Assembly: GCA_010909165.1 (NCBI GenBank)
Contig: MU008205.1
Location: forward strand, 310,001-374,000
Source of the DNA: Anthoceros angustus
Taxonomy: Eukaryota > Streptophyta > Anthocerotopsida > Anthocerotales > Anthocerotaceae
DNA: 64,000 nucleotides
Direction: 5' to 3'
Part shown: in pieces, positions 33,961-45,414 of the stretch
Layout: each line of letters begins with the position of its first letter
Numbering within the stretch: position 1 is the stretch's first letter
Program-made: the position numbers and the translations under genes
Notes under the pieces: generated by a model
Seen by the model: the letters and a program-made list of their open reading frames with translations, nothing else
What the model was told of the DNA's origin: nothing
The model's database searches: none

Positions 33961-34133
33961 GCCCGTGTGGCCAAAGCGTTTGAGACCCGTTTGCATCCAT
34001 ATCGCTCGTTCCACGTCACTCGTTCCTTTAGTCCGTTCCTCTCATCACTCTCACTCGCTCATCAACCTTGGAAAAGAACGCATAGCTAGTCCGGACCTCC
34101 TCCGTTGCTCAACCGGGCCTCTTTGTCCAGCTG

Positions 34134-35225
34134 TTGCTTGCTTCTCCGGTGAGTTTTCTCCACCCGAAGGCAGAGCTGGAGTCGATCCACCTCTCGCTCA
34201 AAGCCCTCGATCCGGCCTTGGAGAAGCCCGTTCCTTTACTCCACCACCTAGCTACCGTAGCTTTAGGGTCTCCTTCTCCCCTCCACTGCCCGCTCGCCCT
34301 AGCTACGACCGAGGTTCGTCATCTCGCCCGGCCGCTCTTGCATTTCCGGCAGCTCGAGCTTGCTCCCATGTCGCCTAGTCCTTCAAAGGTGGCGAGCCCC
34401 GGTCCCCGCTCCTTCAAATTGGTTGTGGCTACTCAGTGCCTCCTCCAGCAATTTCGTCCCTGCGATAGTGGTCCCGGTCTGGCCCCGGTGTTGGCTGTGC
34501 CGCACCTCCTTGATTGAGACTCTAGGGCTTGGTGCTCCTCCTCACCGAGGCACTCACGACAACCAGAACGATTTAGACTCGAAACCCCTGTTGAAATGTG
34601 CTTGAAGTAGTTTTTTTTTTTGGGTCAAGTGTGGTGTGAAAATAAGTCGTTCCACGGTAGGCAAAGGTATTTATAAAAGAAACGCCCTTGGCCTATGGTT
34701 TTTTGTTTTTATTAGATTAGATAATAAAGGGTCCCGGAACTCAATGTTCCTTGGCCCATGGACCTAGGATGTCCACTAAAAGGTCTATATATGTGAGGTA
34801 GAGGATTGGTATAAGTAGGGAGTGATGGTCTATAGGTTTGGAGCCAACCAAGTGGGCGGTGAATGAGTGTGGGGTTGTGGATTGGGGAGTGGAGTCGAGA
34901 AGCCGACAGGTAGGGAACCGGGGACTTAACCCTAGGAAATGAAAGTCCGTTCGATAACGGGAGCATTGGGGACGGAGGCCGGCGGAGCGCCGACGACGGT
35001 GGAGCGCAACGAGGAGCGCCGACAAAGTCGAGGAGCCGTGGCGCGACTTTCGGCCACCGGCGCACAATCCGTGTCGTTGTAGTAAGGAGTCCGCTCCCAA
35101 GAGAATGATAAGCTCCGCTGCCGCTGCTTCGACCGATTCTCACCTTACTTTGCACCGCTCAACTTTAACACACGCAATCGCTGCTTTGCGCCTAACTACT
35201 CATAACGCTCACCGAACACGGCAGG
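34134..35225. repeat. 1.15-kb direct repeat, unit 2
   Basis: Second copy of 32,819-33,960. It is shorter because of scattered deletions of 1-10 bases. The coiled-coil frame cannot be followed here. No separate gene seen from 33,960 to 35,575 beyond this repeat. Confidence 0.8.
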
Positions 35226-35574
35226 CCAAACGCTTAAGGACCCGCTTGCATCCATCGCTCACGCACGCCACTGCTCCTTTAGTCCGCTCCTCTCATCACT
35301 CACTACGCCATCAACCTTGGAAAAGAACGCAAGTGGCTACACCCGACCTCCGTTGCTCAACCGGGCCTCCGTGCTCAGACGCCTCCCGAGTTCCTCCGGC
35401 TCACGTTCGTCGCTCGAGCCTGGGCGAACCCAGTCGCTCTTCCTGCACACACCACCACACGTTAGGGTCCGTCACGGGACCTTGATCGATCTCCTCGTGC
35501 ACCTTTCGATGACTCAGGACTCACGTTAGCATGAAGACACACAAGGTCTGCAAGAAACGCAGCATCAACACCAA

Positions 35575-38500
35575 GAGAAGATGATTTATTCAGAGCAGCC
35601 TCAGCCCTCTTATACTACGCCCAAGTCGGCGTCTTTATTACACCCTATTACGGTGGTGGCCATTCGATCATGTCGCCCTACCATCCTATTCCTTCCCTCC
35701 TATCTCCTTCGTCGGCGGTGGGCCTGGGAAGGTCCTGGGTTCCGTCTCGGTATTGGTGGTCCAATCTCCCGTCACGATTGCGGCGCGCAATCGGATGATC
35801 CGCGAGGCGGACCCCTTCCTCTTCCGGAATCACATCGGGTTGGGCTCGTGGCGGCGGCCTTACCAACGTCTTCCCCCAGCCCCAGTGGTCCCCTCGGTAG
35901 AATACCGTGGCCTCCCCAGCGTAAGTCGGAGGGACTCCTCCTTGCTTCCCGAGTCCGGCCTCACGGGTCCGGCCTCGACTCCAGTCGGGAGTGCCTTATT
36001 CCAGTCAGTGCTGGTCGGTCTCATCTCTCGGGTTCGGACCTCGGGGTCCGAACTTATCTGGTCCGGCCTCGACCCCGAGTCCGAACTGAGTCCGCTTTAT
36101 TTCCCGAGTCCGGCCCGGTCCGTCTCATCTCGGGTTCGACCTCGTGGTCCGACTTACACGGGTCCGTCCCCAAGCTCCGGACCCCTTATCTGCGGACCAC
36201 CTACTGCTAGGCCCTCATCCCTACCCACCGACCCTTGTCTTGGGTCGGGTTGGTTTCTCCTTCCGCGCCCCTTTCAGGGCCCCCATCTCTATCCTCCCGG
36301 ACAGGTTGCGGTGGACTTACCCCGAGGTCCGTTGTATTGGCCGCGTCCTGCTCCTCCTGAGGCTCTTCTCCCCCGCTGCCGTCGTCTCCAAACAGGGCCA
36401 CCGACCGATCGCCTCCCCAACAAGCCTGAGGGACTCCTCCAGCTCGAGTCCGGACTGGTCCGGCCTCGACCCCGAGTCCGAACTCGGAGTCTCGCTTTAT
36501 TTCCCGAGTCCCGAGTCCGGCCTCACGGGTCCGTCTCATCTCGGGTTCGACCTCGGTCCGAACTTACGGGTCCGTCCCCAAGCTCCGGACTTTATCTCGG
36601 ACCACCCATCGCTAGGCCTCATCTCACCCACCGACCCTTGTCTTGGGTCGGGTTGATTTTCTCCTTCCGCGCCTTTCGTGGCCCCCATCTCTATCCTCCC
36701 GACAAAGGCGTGGACTTACCCCGAGGTCCGCTGGCAAGGGGCCCCGCCTCCTCCCGAGGCTCTTCTCCCCGCCGCTGCCTCCAAACAGGCCACTAGGGTC
36801 CGTCTTTGTCCCCATGTCCTTCATCCCTTGAGCCTTGGGGTCCATTTGTGGCGGGGAGGCTTCAATGCCTTAAGGAGCTCGGCGTGGTAAGGCAAAATCC
36901 GAGTCAATTTCTTTGGATTGCCTCTTCCACATGTGCCCGAGCACCCGATACTCCTTTCGCCATTGGTGCTCGGGGAGGCGTCTTTGTCCGGCTTGGACCA
37001 TCTCCCTGCCGGGTTTTCGGTGGGCGGGCGAATCTCGAGGCCACAAGGGGCCTCGGTCACCTCACACACTTGGCCGCTGCTTCCGCCTTCCTCCTCGCCT
37101 CTGCTGCTTCCGCCTTCGCCATAACGCGCCCCTTCCGCCGCCTTTCGTGGCCCCCATCTCTATCCTCCCGACAGTTGCGGGACTTACCCCGAGGTCCGCT
37201 GTATTGGCTGGCCCCGCCTCCTCCCGAGGCTCTTCTCCCGCTGCCGCTCAGGCCACTAGGGTCCCTGTGTCCCCATGTCCTTCATCCCTTCTCGAGCCTT
37301 CCGGGTCCGTCTGCTTGTAGCGCGCCGAGGCTTCCAATGCCTTAAGGAGCTCGTGGTAGTAGGCAAAACCGAGTCAATTTGCCGGATTGCCTCTTCCACA
37401 TGTGCCCGAGCACCCGACTCCGCCGAGCGTGGCCCCGGCTTGGACCATCTCCCCGCCAGTTTGATACCGGGCAATCTCGAGGCCACAAGGGACGCCCACC
37501 TCTCCCCGCCGCCCGCCCGCCCAGCCTGCTGCTTCCGCCTCGCTGCCGCCTTCGCCATAACGCAGCCCCTTCCGCCTTCCTTAATCGGACCAGCGGCTTC
37601 TTTTGCGTCCGGTGCTCTCGCTCCCGTTCATCACGGCCTTTAGCTCCGCCATCTCCTCTCTCGGGCAGTCGGGCAACTCTTTCGTGCGTGCTCCAGTCCT
37701 TCTCCATTTCGGCGGCGTCTGCTCCTTGTTCCATCGCCTTACCTCCTCCGTCCGCCAGCAGTGGAGCCGCTCTCGTTCGTGATCGTGATCACGCCTGATG
37801 CCATTCCGCTCAATGGTAACTTGGGCTGCGGCTCGAGGTCTCCTGCGGTCTTCCATCTCGCCGCTGTTGCTCCACCTCGCGCATGGCGAGTCAGGACCTC
37901 CATCTCCTTGTCGCGGGCTTCCTTCTCCTCGGCATGGCTGGCCCTGCTCCGCCGCCTCCTGCTCCGTCTTCAGGTTAGCCGCAGCCTGTCTCCCTCCACC
38001 GGTTCGATCACGCCGATAGTGATCGCGGTCGGTCTTAGCAGCGGCTTCCGCCTCCCTCGCCGCCTTCACAGGCGACTTGTCTTTGGTCGGCCGGGCCGCC
38101 TCGGCCAGTCGCGAGCCTTCTGCTTGCGCGGGCCTCCTGCCTCCTTCGCGCTACCCCTCTCCGCTGCAGGTCTTGACCGCTTGGGCCTCCTGTGCTGCTT
38201 GTGCTCACCCGGTGAAGGAATTTAGTCGTCTGTCGAATGGACGGACTTCTCTTCGGCCTCCCGGCGTTTCCCTTGATGCGGAGGCTTACGCCTTCCTCCT
38301 CGCCTCTGGGCCGCCTCCAATTGCTCCTCGGAGGAGCACCATCGCCTCCTTGTGGCTTCCACTTCACAGGTCTTCTCGGCATGCGAGACCCCAGGCATCT
38401 GATCCATGTGGCGGTAGCAGGACCCGCCGTGTCTCTTCCACGGCCGCCATTGGTGAGGCCCCAAAAGTCCGTAGTGGGGGCGGGCATCTCACGGTCCGCC

Positions 38501-39745
38501 AAGGACCTCCATACCCATGATCGGGAGGAGTCGGGGCTCTCGGACCTAATCGGGTCCCTTAGGTCTGAGTCAAGTGGGAGCTTCACCTCCTTGGCCCTCT
38601 TGGCCGCCAATTCCTTATTCGCCTCTTCGTCACAGGGCTCGGAGGGTGAGGGGTTCGAGCCGACCCCTTGCCTCTCCCGGTCGGCAGGCCCGGCTCAGGT
38701 GGGGTTGCCCGGTGACCTCCTCCTTGGCGTCTCTTGCCCTTCTCACGCCTCTTGACCTCTTGCCACTCCGTGGCGGGGGCAAGAACGAGCGCCGTCAGGA
38801 GTCTGCGTTGGCGGGTGGCACCGTCTTCCGCCTCTTGATTGCCCGGAGTTCGTCGGGGCTCATCGGCCGCTGTGGTCGGGCCGGGGCCGTCTCTGCCTTG
38901 CTCCGGTGGGGGCACCAAGAGGAGGAAGCGGGGATATCTTCCACACTTCCCTAGGTGGTGAGGGGTCCGTTCAGGGCGTATGGAGTCCTGATCCTCCCGC
39001 CTCCTCGCCTCCTCCGGACCCGTTTGGCCCTAGGGGTCGGGCCTCTACCTCGGGCGCCTTGCCGCTGCCTTCAGTAGGGCCGCCAACCCTTCCGGGCGCC
39101 GCTCTTCTTCCCCATCCTTCAGGAGGTCGTAATGTCCCCACACATGGATCAGGTATGGGGATAGTCCTGACGGAGGTGGCTTCTCCTCAGCTTGTGGGCC
39201 TCCTGGTGAACTGGCGAAGATGATCCTTCCCGCCGCCTCTTGCCCGTGCGCATGCAGGAACACCAATAAATTATCACCAAGGTGATCCACCTTGGTGAGC
39301 AAGTTCCGATGGACAATGATCCGGCCACGCCTCACCAGGGCCTCTCCCGGTCGGCATCAACGGCCGTTGGTTGTTCGCTGCGTTAAGACTTCGCCGCCGC
39401 GCCGCCTCTATCTTTCCCTCGCCTTGAGGGGGTTGGGACTCGCCCCCAATCTCCTCCTTGGGCGGTTGTAAGCCGCCCTGGACCTCAAGGTCCACCTCAC
39501 AGGATCCTCCGGAGGTTCTTGGATCGAACCTCCTTGTTGGCCGCCAACATCTTCGGCGAACTCCGGACTAGGTGACATCACAAATGTCCGACGGCTGGAA
39601 CACGTCTAGTGCCACTCTTGACCAATCCTCCGCCTCCTCCGGCCGGCCCAAAGTCCGGATAGCGCGGGTGACAATGTTGCGCTCTACCGGGTTCCATGGC
39701 TCCCATACCTCCATGACCTTCTTGGGTCCCATCGCCTTCTTCTCC
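35575..39745 (-). pseudogene. transposon-like protein with C-terminal coiled coil, copy X (broken)
   Basis: Minus-strand relative of copy Y that also keeps an N-terminal region. From about 39,740 the strand reads KKVMEVWEPWNPVERNIVTR and GRPEEAEDWSRVALDVFQPS. Then 39,300-39,110 reads VDHLGDNLLVFLHAHGQEA and SGLSPYLIHVWGHYDLL, which resembles the plus-strand ORF at 41.8 kb. The coiled-coil part (38,070-37,340) has DRDHYRRDRTGG, EERERLHCW-type helices and HVEEAIRQIDS. The tail (36,800-35,900) is Pro/Arg/Glu-rich repeat. Frameshifts occur throughout. The N-terminal part looks like the plant transposon-derived proteins annotated as 'putative plant transposon protein', but I hold that loosely. AATAAA-like signals on the minus strand at 35,633-35,640 may end the transcript. 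Confidence 0.42.
35970..37310. repeat. three imperfect tandem copies inside copy X
   Basis: The phrase CCCCCATCTCTATCCTCCCG, followed by CTTACCCCGAGGTCCG, recurs at about 36,285, 36,685 and 37,150. GTCCGGCCTCGACCCCGAG with TTTATTTCCCGAGTCC recurs at about 36,063 and 36,457. Spacings are about 400 and 470 bp. The units differ by many short deletions. They include the end of the coiled coil and the repeat-rich tail. Confidence 0.75.
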
Positions 39746-40365
39746 TTACTCCGTGGCGATTGTCGAGATCGGCGGCACGATCGCCCTCTGCGTTGTGCTC
39801 CAACCCCAAAGGTGAGCCGCGGATGCTGGCGTTCGGAGATAGCGCCAGAGGGCGGTGGTTGCGGAGCGCAAGAGACCGCGAGAATTGTCTCGGTCGCCGA
39901 GAAATGACCCTCCTCGTCGGCGGGGTAATGCTGGGCGGGAGGTGCCCTTCCTCGTCTGTAATCGCCAGGTCCGCATGGCTTACTCTCACCTTACGCCCGC
40001 TTACTGCCTTACGCCCGCTTACTGCCTTACGCCGCGCCGCTGGGCGTGAATACCCTGCCTGGCAATCGGTCTGGCTGCTGCATGCCGACCTCCATTCGGG
40101 GCCGTCCGGGCGCCGCTCGGTCGACTTCACGACTCAACTTCTAAATTACTTTCCTGGCGTACTTATCTGTTTTGAGTGGGGTCCGGACTTATCCGATACC
40201 CGGTCGCGATCCGTAGCTCGTCGGTAGTGCAGTCATTACCCTCCAGTCCGATACTCGAACCGTCCAGTGTCCGTGCTTATTCCTCCTTTTCCGCCTTATT
40301 TTACCCGGACCTCACGAAAAAACAAAACCCAACTTATTTCCTAGCCCAAGGGAAGTCCGCAGCCC

Positions 40366-41760
40366 ACAAGGCTGCGTCGGGGACATTGCGTCTGCAGGCG
40401 CGGGCGCACCCACGAAGGGAAGGAGCTCGAACTTCCATCGGTGACATCATGTGGTCGCTGGGAGGAGGTAGGAACCACAGGCCCGCCAGAAATTCGCAGT
40501 GTCGCTGATTCGGCGCGAGACTCGAAGGCTGCTGTGGAGGATGGCGCCCAAGGTCACAACGGTGAGATTGTGCTTGCCAATGGCCAAATATGGATCATTG
40601 GAAAGTCCGAAGGAATTGGTGAAGGAGGCTGGGCTTCATGGAGAAGCGCTGAATTATGTGAACCTAGGATGTGCAGTGCGCCCGCCATCGAAGGCAAGCA
40701 ATCGGGCGAAGGGATTAGGCGAAGCCCGATTGGGATCCGAATTGGTTAGAAGGGTGTATGGGCGCAGCAAGGAGGAGGCAGTGGTTCGGTGATGGAACCT
40801 TCCGGAAGGAACAGCAAGCGGCGGCGGCGGCGGGGCCACAAGGCTGCGTCCGGGGACATTGCGTCTGCAGGCGCGGGCGCACCCACGAAGGGAAGGAGCT
40901 CCGAACTTCCACATCGGTGACATCATGATGCTGAGCTAGAGGAGGTAGGAACCACAGGCCCGCCAGAAATTCGCAGCAGGTATTCGGGGCGCGAGACTCG
41001 AAGACCGTGGAGGGATGGCGCCCAAGGTCACGGTGAGATTGTGCTGCCCAATGGCCAAATATGGATCATTGGAAAGTCCGAGCTGGGAATTGGTGAAGGA
41101 GCCTGGGCTTCATGGAGAAGCGCTGAATTATGTGAACCTAGGATCAGCAGTGCGCCCGCCATCGAAGGCAAGCAATCGGCGAAGGGATTAGGCGAAGCCC
41201 GATTGGGATCCGAATTGGTTAGAAGGGTGTATGGGCGCAAGGAGGAGGCAGTGGTTCGGTGATGGAACCTTCCGGAAGGAACAGCAAGCGGCGGCGGCGG
41301 CGGGGCCACAAGGCTGCGTCCGGGGACATTGCGTCTGCAGGCGCGGGCGCACCCACGAAGGGAAGGAGCTCCGAACTTCCACATCGGTGACATCATGATG
41401 CTGAGCTAGAGGAGGTAGGAACCACAGGCCCGCCAGAAATTCGCAGCAGGTATTCGGGGCGCGAGACTCGAAGACCGTGGAGGGATGGCGCCCAAGGTCA
41501 CGAGATTGTGCTGCCCAATGGCCAAATATGGATCATTGGAAAGTCCGAGCTGGGGAATTGGTGAAGGAGCTGGGGCTGGGCTTCATGGAGAAGCGCTGGA
41601 ATTATGTGAACCTAGGATCAGCAGAGTGCGCCGCCATCCGAAGGCAAGCAATCGGGCGAAGGGATTAGAGCGAAGCCCCGTGATTGGGATCCGAATCGTT
41701 AAGGGTGTATGGGCGCAGGAAGGAGGAGGCAGTGGTTCGGTGATGGAACCTTCCTAAGAG
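40366..41760. repeat. ~470-bp tandem triplication
   Basis: Three units containing GGATGGCGCCCAAGGTCAC (ATG at 40,541, 41,015 and 41,485; spacings 474 and 470 bp). Each contains CCAATGGCCAAATATGGATC and ends with GAGGAGGCAGTGGTTCGGTG. Each unit could encode a short protein MAPKV...PMAKYGSLESP...LV(K/R)RVYG...EEAVVR, in different frame repair states. Only the third runs into the downstream coding region. Confidence 0.85.
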
Positions 41761-43740
41761 GAGCAGCAAAGAAGAAGCAGCCCGCCTCGTTAAGGCGGGC
41801 GTAATCAAGAACACGGCTAATCGCGACTTGGCAACAACACAGTTGATGGGTCTGGCCAGATGGCTTCTGTGTTTCCTACAGCACAAGAAGCAGGATTATT
41901 TGTCTGACCACTTGCTGCTGTTCCTCCATGAAGTTGTCAAGGGGGCGAAAATCGATTGGGGACGGATTCTCTTCGACAAATTGTGTGAAGAGAGGTTGAA
42001 CCTGATTGCTCCTACCCCTCGGCCCTCTCTAATTTCACCTTTCCTGGTCCATCTTTGCGCTACGCGCCCGAGGTAGAAATTGTGGCCTCCCTTCACATGT
42101 GGAAGCCGGTTAGGGAGGTGAAGTGGAAGGCGGAGGAGCCCAAGGAGGAAATCGAGGTGGAATCGGGGCGGCCGGAGTGTGGCGGCAGGCTACGAGAGAA
42201 AGAAATTTCCACCAGCAAGAAGAGGAAGACCGGGGGTGGCAAACGGGCCTCAGCGAAAAAGGTGAAGGTGGACGCGCGCGTCACCAGGTCGAAGGCGGGC
42301 GCCGCGCTGCAGAAAGTAAAGGCCAATCGGCAGGTTGAGGTGGCGGAAGAAGAGGCGCGGTCGGAGGAAGACCAGTGTGCTGACCTGGATGCAGATGGCG
42401 AACCAACCCCGGAGAATTAGGGCTGACCTCGGAAGCGGACCTCTCCTCAGCATGGGAGGAGATTTTCAAAGGGACTCCACTGGCAACAGAAGTGGATGCC
42501 GAATTGGTGAGGGTGCGCACCTTGCTGGGAAGGAAAGTGCTCGACAGGGGGATGGCGTCTGGCGCGGGGCCGCCACAACAGGTGGATTTGCGGGGAGCGG
42601 CCACGCCGATGATCCGGGCCCAAGCGGATTTGTTAGATCAAGCGGCCTTGGCTCTCACATGGCTCAGTGTGCAAGGCGGCGGAGGAAGTAGTAAAGGCCG
42701 GGTTTGGCGAGGCCAAGCGCAAGCAGCGGAGGAAGACAAGCGAGACCTAGAGGAAAAAGGGCCAAGATTCGGAGGATTTGTGCAGGCTCGGGAGAAGTTA
42801 CGAGGCCATGAGGCGCTCATGGCTCAAATTAAGGATGCCCATGAGACGAACCAGGAGATGCAGGGAGAGCTGTTGCGAGCCCATGAGCAAGAGGCGGCCT
42901 CTGTGGAAGGAAAGGCTGGCGGAGCAGTATAAGCAGGCGGGATGAGGCACGTGGCCGAGCCAGAAAGGATAAGGGAAAGGGGAAGCGAGGTAGCAGGACC
43001 ACGACTGGGGTAGTGGAAGGAACTACCGAAGGAAAGGATGCAACATGATGGCGAAACACCTCGGGGTTCTTGAGCAGGGCACAGTCGTGGAGTCCACCAC
43101 CGCGGTAGCGGAAGCTGCTACCGGCATTGGCGAGCCCAACTCTGAAGCGGCCATGAGCGGAGCGACAGGATGCGACGCGGCACCTCGCGAGGACATGGGC
43201 CAAGCAACCAGGTGTAGCCCACGGGAGGAGGGGTAAGCACCTCAGCTACAGCAGGAGGTCCTATTATGTTGCGGCACATGGATGAGGAAACTTATGTTCC
43301 TGGTCTATATGTGAATGGGGAACGCGTGCTTAACTTCACTGTCCATGTGCGTGTGGAAATAGGAGGGATCAGGGCCTACCTACTGCAAGTGAGGACTCGA
43401 AGTGCATACTTCTACCACTGCGCCCGAGTGTGGGGGTTGGCCCCCTATTATGCGGAGGCGACTTTGGAGGAGTTAAGTGAGGAGGAGGTCCAGGCTTGGG
43501 TGGACGAGGAACCGGTAATAATCCTCAGCAATAGGCGGCAAGCGGAAGACGCGGAAGCTCCAGGGCAGGGTACACCTCAAATTAGGACGTCCAGTAGTGA
43601 CAGTGATGTGGAAGTATTGTGGAAAACCTGTCAGATCAGCGGCGTGGAAGGAGGGCTCGTGGCGGCAGCGATGGAGGACGAAGTGCCAGGCGGCCAAGTC
43701 GAGGGAGGGCGCGCAGATAGCGTAGACAGATAGGTGATAG
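41485..43740 (+). pseudogene. transposon-like protein with basic and coiled-coil C-terminus, plus strand (broken)
   Basis: After the third MAPKV start, the reading frame resumes at about 41,777: RLVKAGVIKNTANRDLATTQ, LMGLARWLLCFLQHKKQDYL, SDHLLLFLHEVVKGAKIDW and SLISPFLVHLCATRP. This resembles the minus-strand segment at 39,300-39,110 and, from memory of the family, plant 'putative transposon protein' domains. It shifts frame at 42,060 into a Lys/Arg-rich stretch (KKRKTGGGKRASAKKVKVD, nuclear-signal-like). It shifts again at about 42,490 into helix (QAREKLRGHEALMAQIKDAH). The part 43,266-43,733 (MLRHMDEETYVPGLYVNGER) is an uninterrupted 155-residue frame I do not recognise. It lies head-to-head with copy X; only about 0.6 kb separates their first recognisable coding. 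Confidence 0.42.
43266..43733 (+). CDS. unrecognised 155-residue ORF
   Basis: Open from the ATG at 43,266 to a stop at 43,733. The middle is rich in aromatic and hydrophobic residues (YLLQVRTRSAYFYHCARVWG), followed by an acidic end (LEELSEEEVQAWVDEEP). It may be the C-terminal exon or continuation of the broken gene upstream. No domain known to me. Confidence 0.35.
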   Translation: MLRHMDEETYVPGLYVNGERVLNFTVHVRVEIGGIRAYLLQVRTRSAYFYHCARVWGLAPYYAEATLEELSEEEVQAWVDEEPVIILSNRRQAEDAEAPGQGTPQIRTSSSDSDVEVLWKTCQISGVEGGLVAAAMEDEVPGGQVEGGRADSVDR

Positions 43741-44275
43741 CATCCTAAGGATAGATTTGGTTAGGATGCTGCACTGGACCTAAGATCGCTCCGAATTGTG
43801 GGTGCGTCCCTTCATGATGGCCATCTTGGGACCTAAAAATCTGGGGCATGGCATCCCATCCGATGTATAAGAGGGGCGAATTATGCCCCTCCTGGCAGAT
43901 AATTTCTGGTTGAGATCCCCACGCTGCCTGTGGCTGGTTGGAGACGTCCGATTGAGGTAGGGTGTGCGAGACGCTCCTAGGGGTGGTCGAGCTTGCTCCA
44001 GAGGCAGGCGGAGGGGTGAGTGAGCTCCTGACGAGGAGGGGAAATCGAGGGATTGGCGCGGGGCGGGTCTGAGCTTGCAACGCCTGTGTGGCCGAGAATT
44101 CTTCCTCCCCTCACCCTTCCTTCTGCTGGCTGTGTTCCAAAATTAAGAGTGTATGTGGTGTGTGTGAATGAAAGCCTGAGGGCGTGTCGAAAGAGGGAGA
44201 GAAGTGGAAGAAGTGAATCAAGGAGGAGAAGAAAGGGTGGCTGAGCACTGTACGCGACGCGAGGTGTAAGGCAGT
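43741..44275. other. stretch without recognised gene, upstream of the LTR repeats
   Basis: No domain or RNA gene. It may belong to the left part of the Ty3/gypsy LTR, whose left edge I could not place because the partner LTR is absent from the window. Confidence 0.4.
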
Positions 44276-44278
44276 GTG

Positions 44279-45115
44279 GTGAAGTTGGGGAGGTGAACTA
44301 ACTAAGCGACTAACAGTGGAAATTGCGCAGATCAGAGAAGATCCCAGAACGGTGCTGTTCGTGAAGGTGAGTACAAGTGGAAATATCATTCCTTCCGAAT
44401 TGTGTGGCAAGTGTGTGTGTGTGTGTGAAGCGATTGAGAGGGATCTAGACGTGGGCCCCTAGGAGTCGATGTGTGTGAGTATGGAGTGGGGTGCATAATA
44501 GAACGACCATGAGCATTGGTAGCCGCGTATCAGGTCCGGCGCGCGGAGATGAGTCGCTAGGGTTTGGTGTGGGACCCACCTCGGTGGGCGTAGCAACTAC
44601 CAGCTGGTGAGAGCCACCGGTAGTAACTCGGAGAAAGGTGGAATAAGCTTTGTGGTCGTGGAACCGGATGGTAGTTAGATAAGTTGGGGAGGTGAACTAA
44701 CTAAGCGACTAACGGTGGAAATTGCGAGATCGAGAAGATCCCAGCGGTCTCGTGAAGGTGAGTACAAGTGGAAATATCATTCCTTCCAGAATTGTGTGAA
44801 GGCGGCCCTGTGTGTGTGTGTGTGTGAAGCGATTGAGAGGGATCTGCGGAACGTGGGCCCCTAGGAGTCGATGTGTGTGTGAGTATGGAGTGTGGGGTGC
44901 ATAATAGAACCTGACCTGTGAGCATTGGTAGCCGCCCGTAACAGGGTCCCGCGGCGCCGTGCGCCAGAGATGAGTCGCTAGGGTTTGGTGTGGGACCCAC
45001 CTCAGTAGGCGTAGCAACTACCCGGCAGTGGTGAGCCACCGCGGTAGTAACTCGGGAACGGAGGTCGTGGAATAAGCTTTGTGGTCGTGGAACCAGATCT
45101 GTGGTAGTTAGATAA
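44279..45115. repeat. ~420-bp tandem duplication within LTR-like sequence
   Basis: GAAGTTGGGGAGGTGAACTA begins a unit at about 44,281, and the equivalent AAGTTGGGGAGGTGAACTA begins again at about 44,682. A third, short GATAAGTTGGGAGGT start is seen at 45,112. Units share GGAAATATCATTCCTTCC, a (GT)n run (44,411 and 44,808) and CTAGGGTTTGGTGTGGGACC. Confidence 0.8.
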
Positions 45116-45316
45116 GTTGGGAGGTAGTAGTAGACGAACAGATAGACGAGAGGGGGAATAGCAGGAAAAGTCCTAACTTAGGTGAAGGTCAGAAACAATA
45201 GAAGTTAGCGTTTCTTGGCACAAATCATTCCCTTAGGAACGAATCCCAAGACTACAACGACATTGAGGGTAAATGTGGACCTCACGGTGTCCCCGGACAC
45301 CAGGTTACACTCCACA
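44279..45316 (+). mobile_element. Ty3/gypsy-type 5' LTR (left edge unknown)
   Basis: Inferred from the primer-binding site directly to the right. The LTR should end in CA at about 45,316 (TCCACA). The left edge and the partner LTR are not visible. The (GT)n runs and the duplicated 420-bp unit lie inside. No clear TATA box. Confidence 0.5.
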
Positions 45317-45319
45317 TTT

Positions 45320-45336
45320 TGGCGCCGTTGCCGGGG
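45320..45336 (+). promoter_or_regulatory. retrotransposon primer-binding site, tRNA-Asp type
   Basis: TGGCGCCGTTGCCGGGG is the complement of the 3' end of plant tRNA-Asp (...CCCCGGCAACGGCGCCA), where minus-strand DNA synthesis of many plant Ty3/gypsy elements starts. It lies three bases past the presumed CA end of the LTR. Confidence 0.85.
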
Positions 45337-45414
45337 AATGAAATCGCTGTCAAGGACGTAGGAAGGACTAACCCTAGCTTACGTAGAGTCTAGCATTACT
45401 AGATTGATAGATGG

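Noticed and set aside
35581-36796. Long plus-strand Pro/Arg/Ser frames (209 and 347 residues)
   Set aside because: GC-rich repeat tract read in sense; no domain, and the same DNA is the tail of the minus-strand gene.
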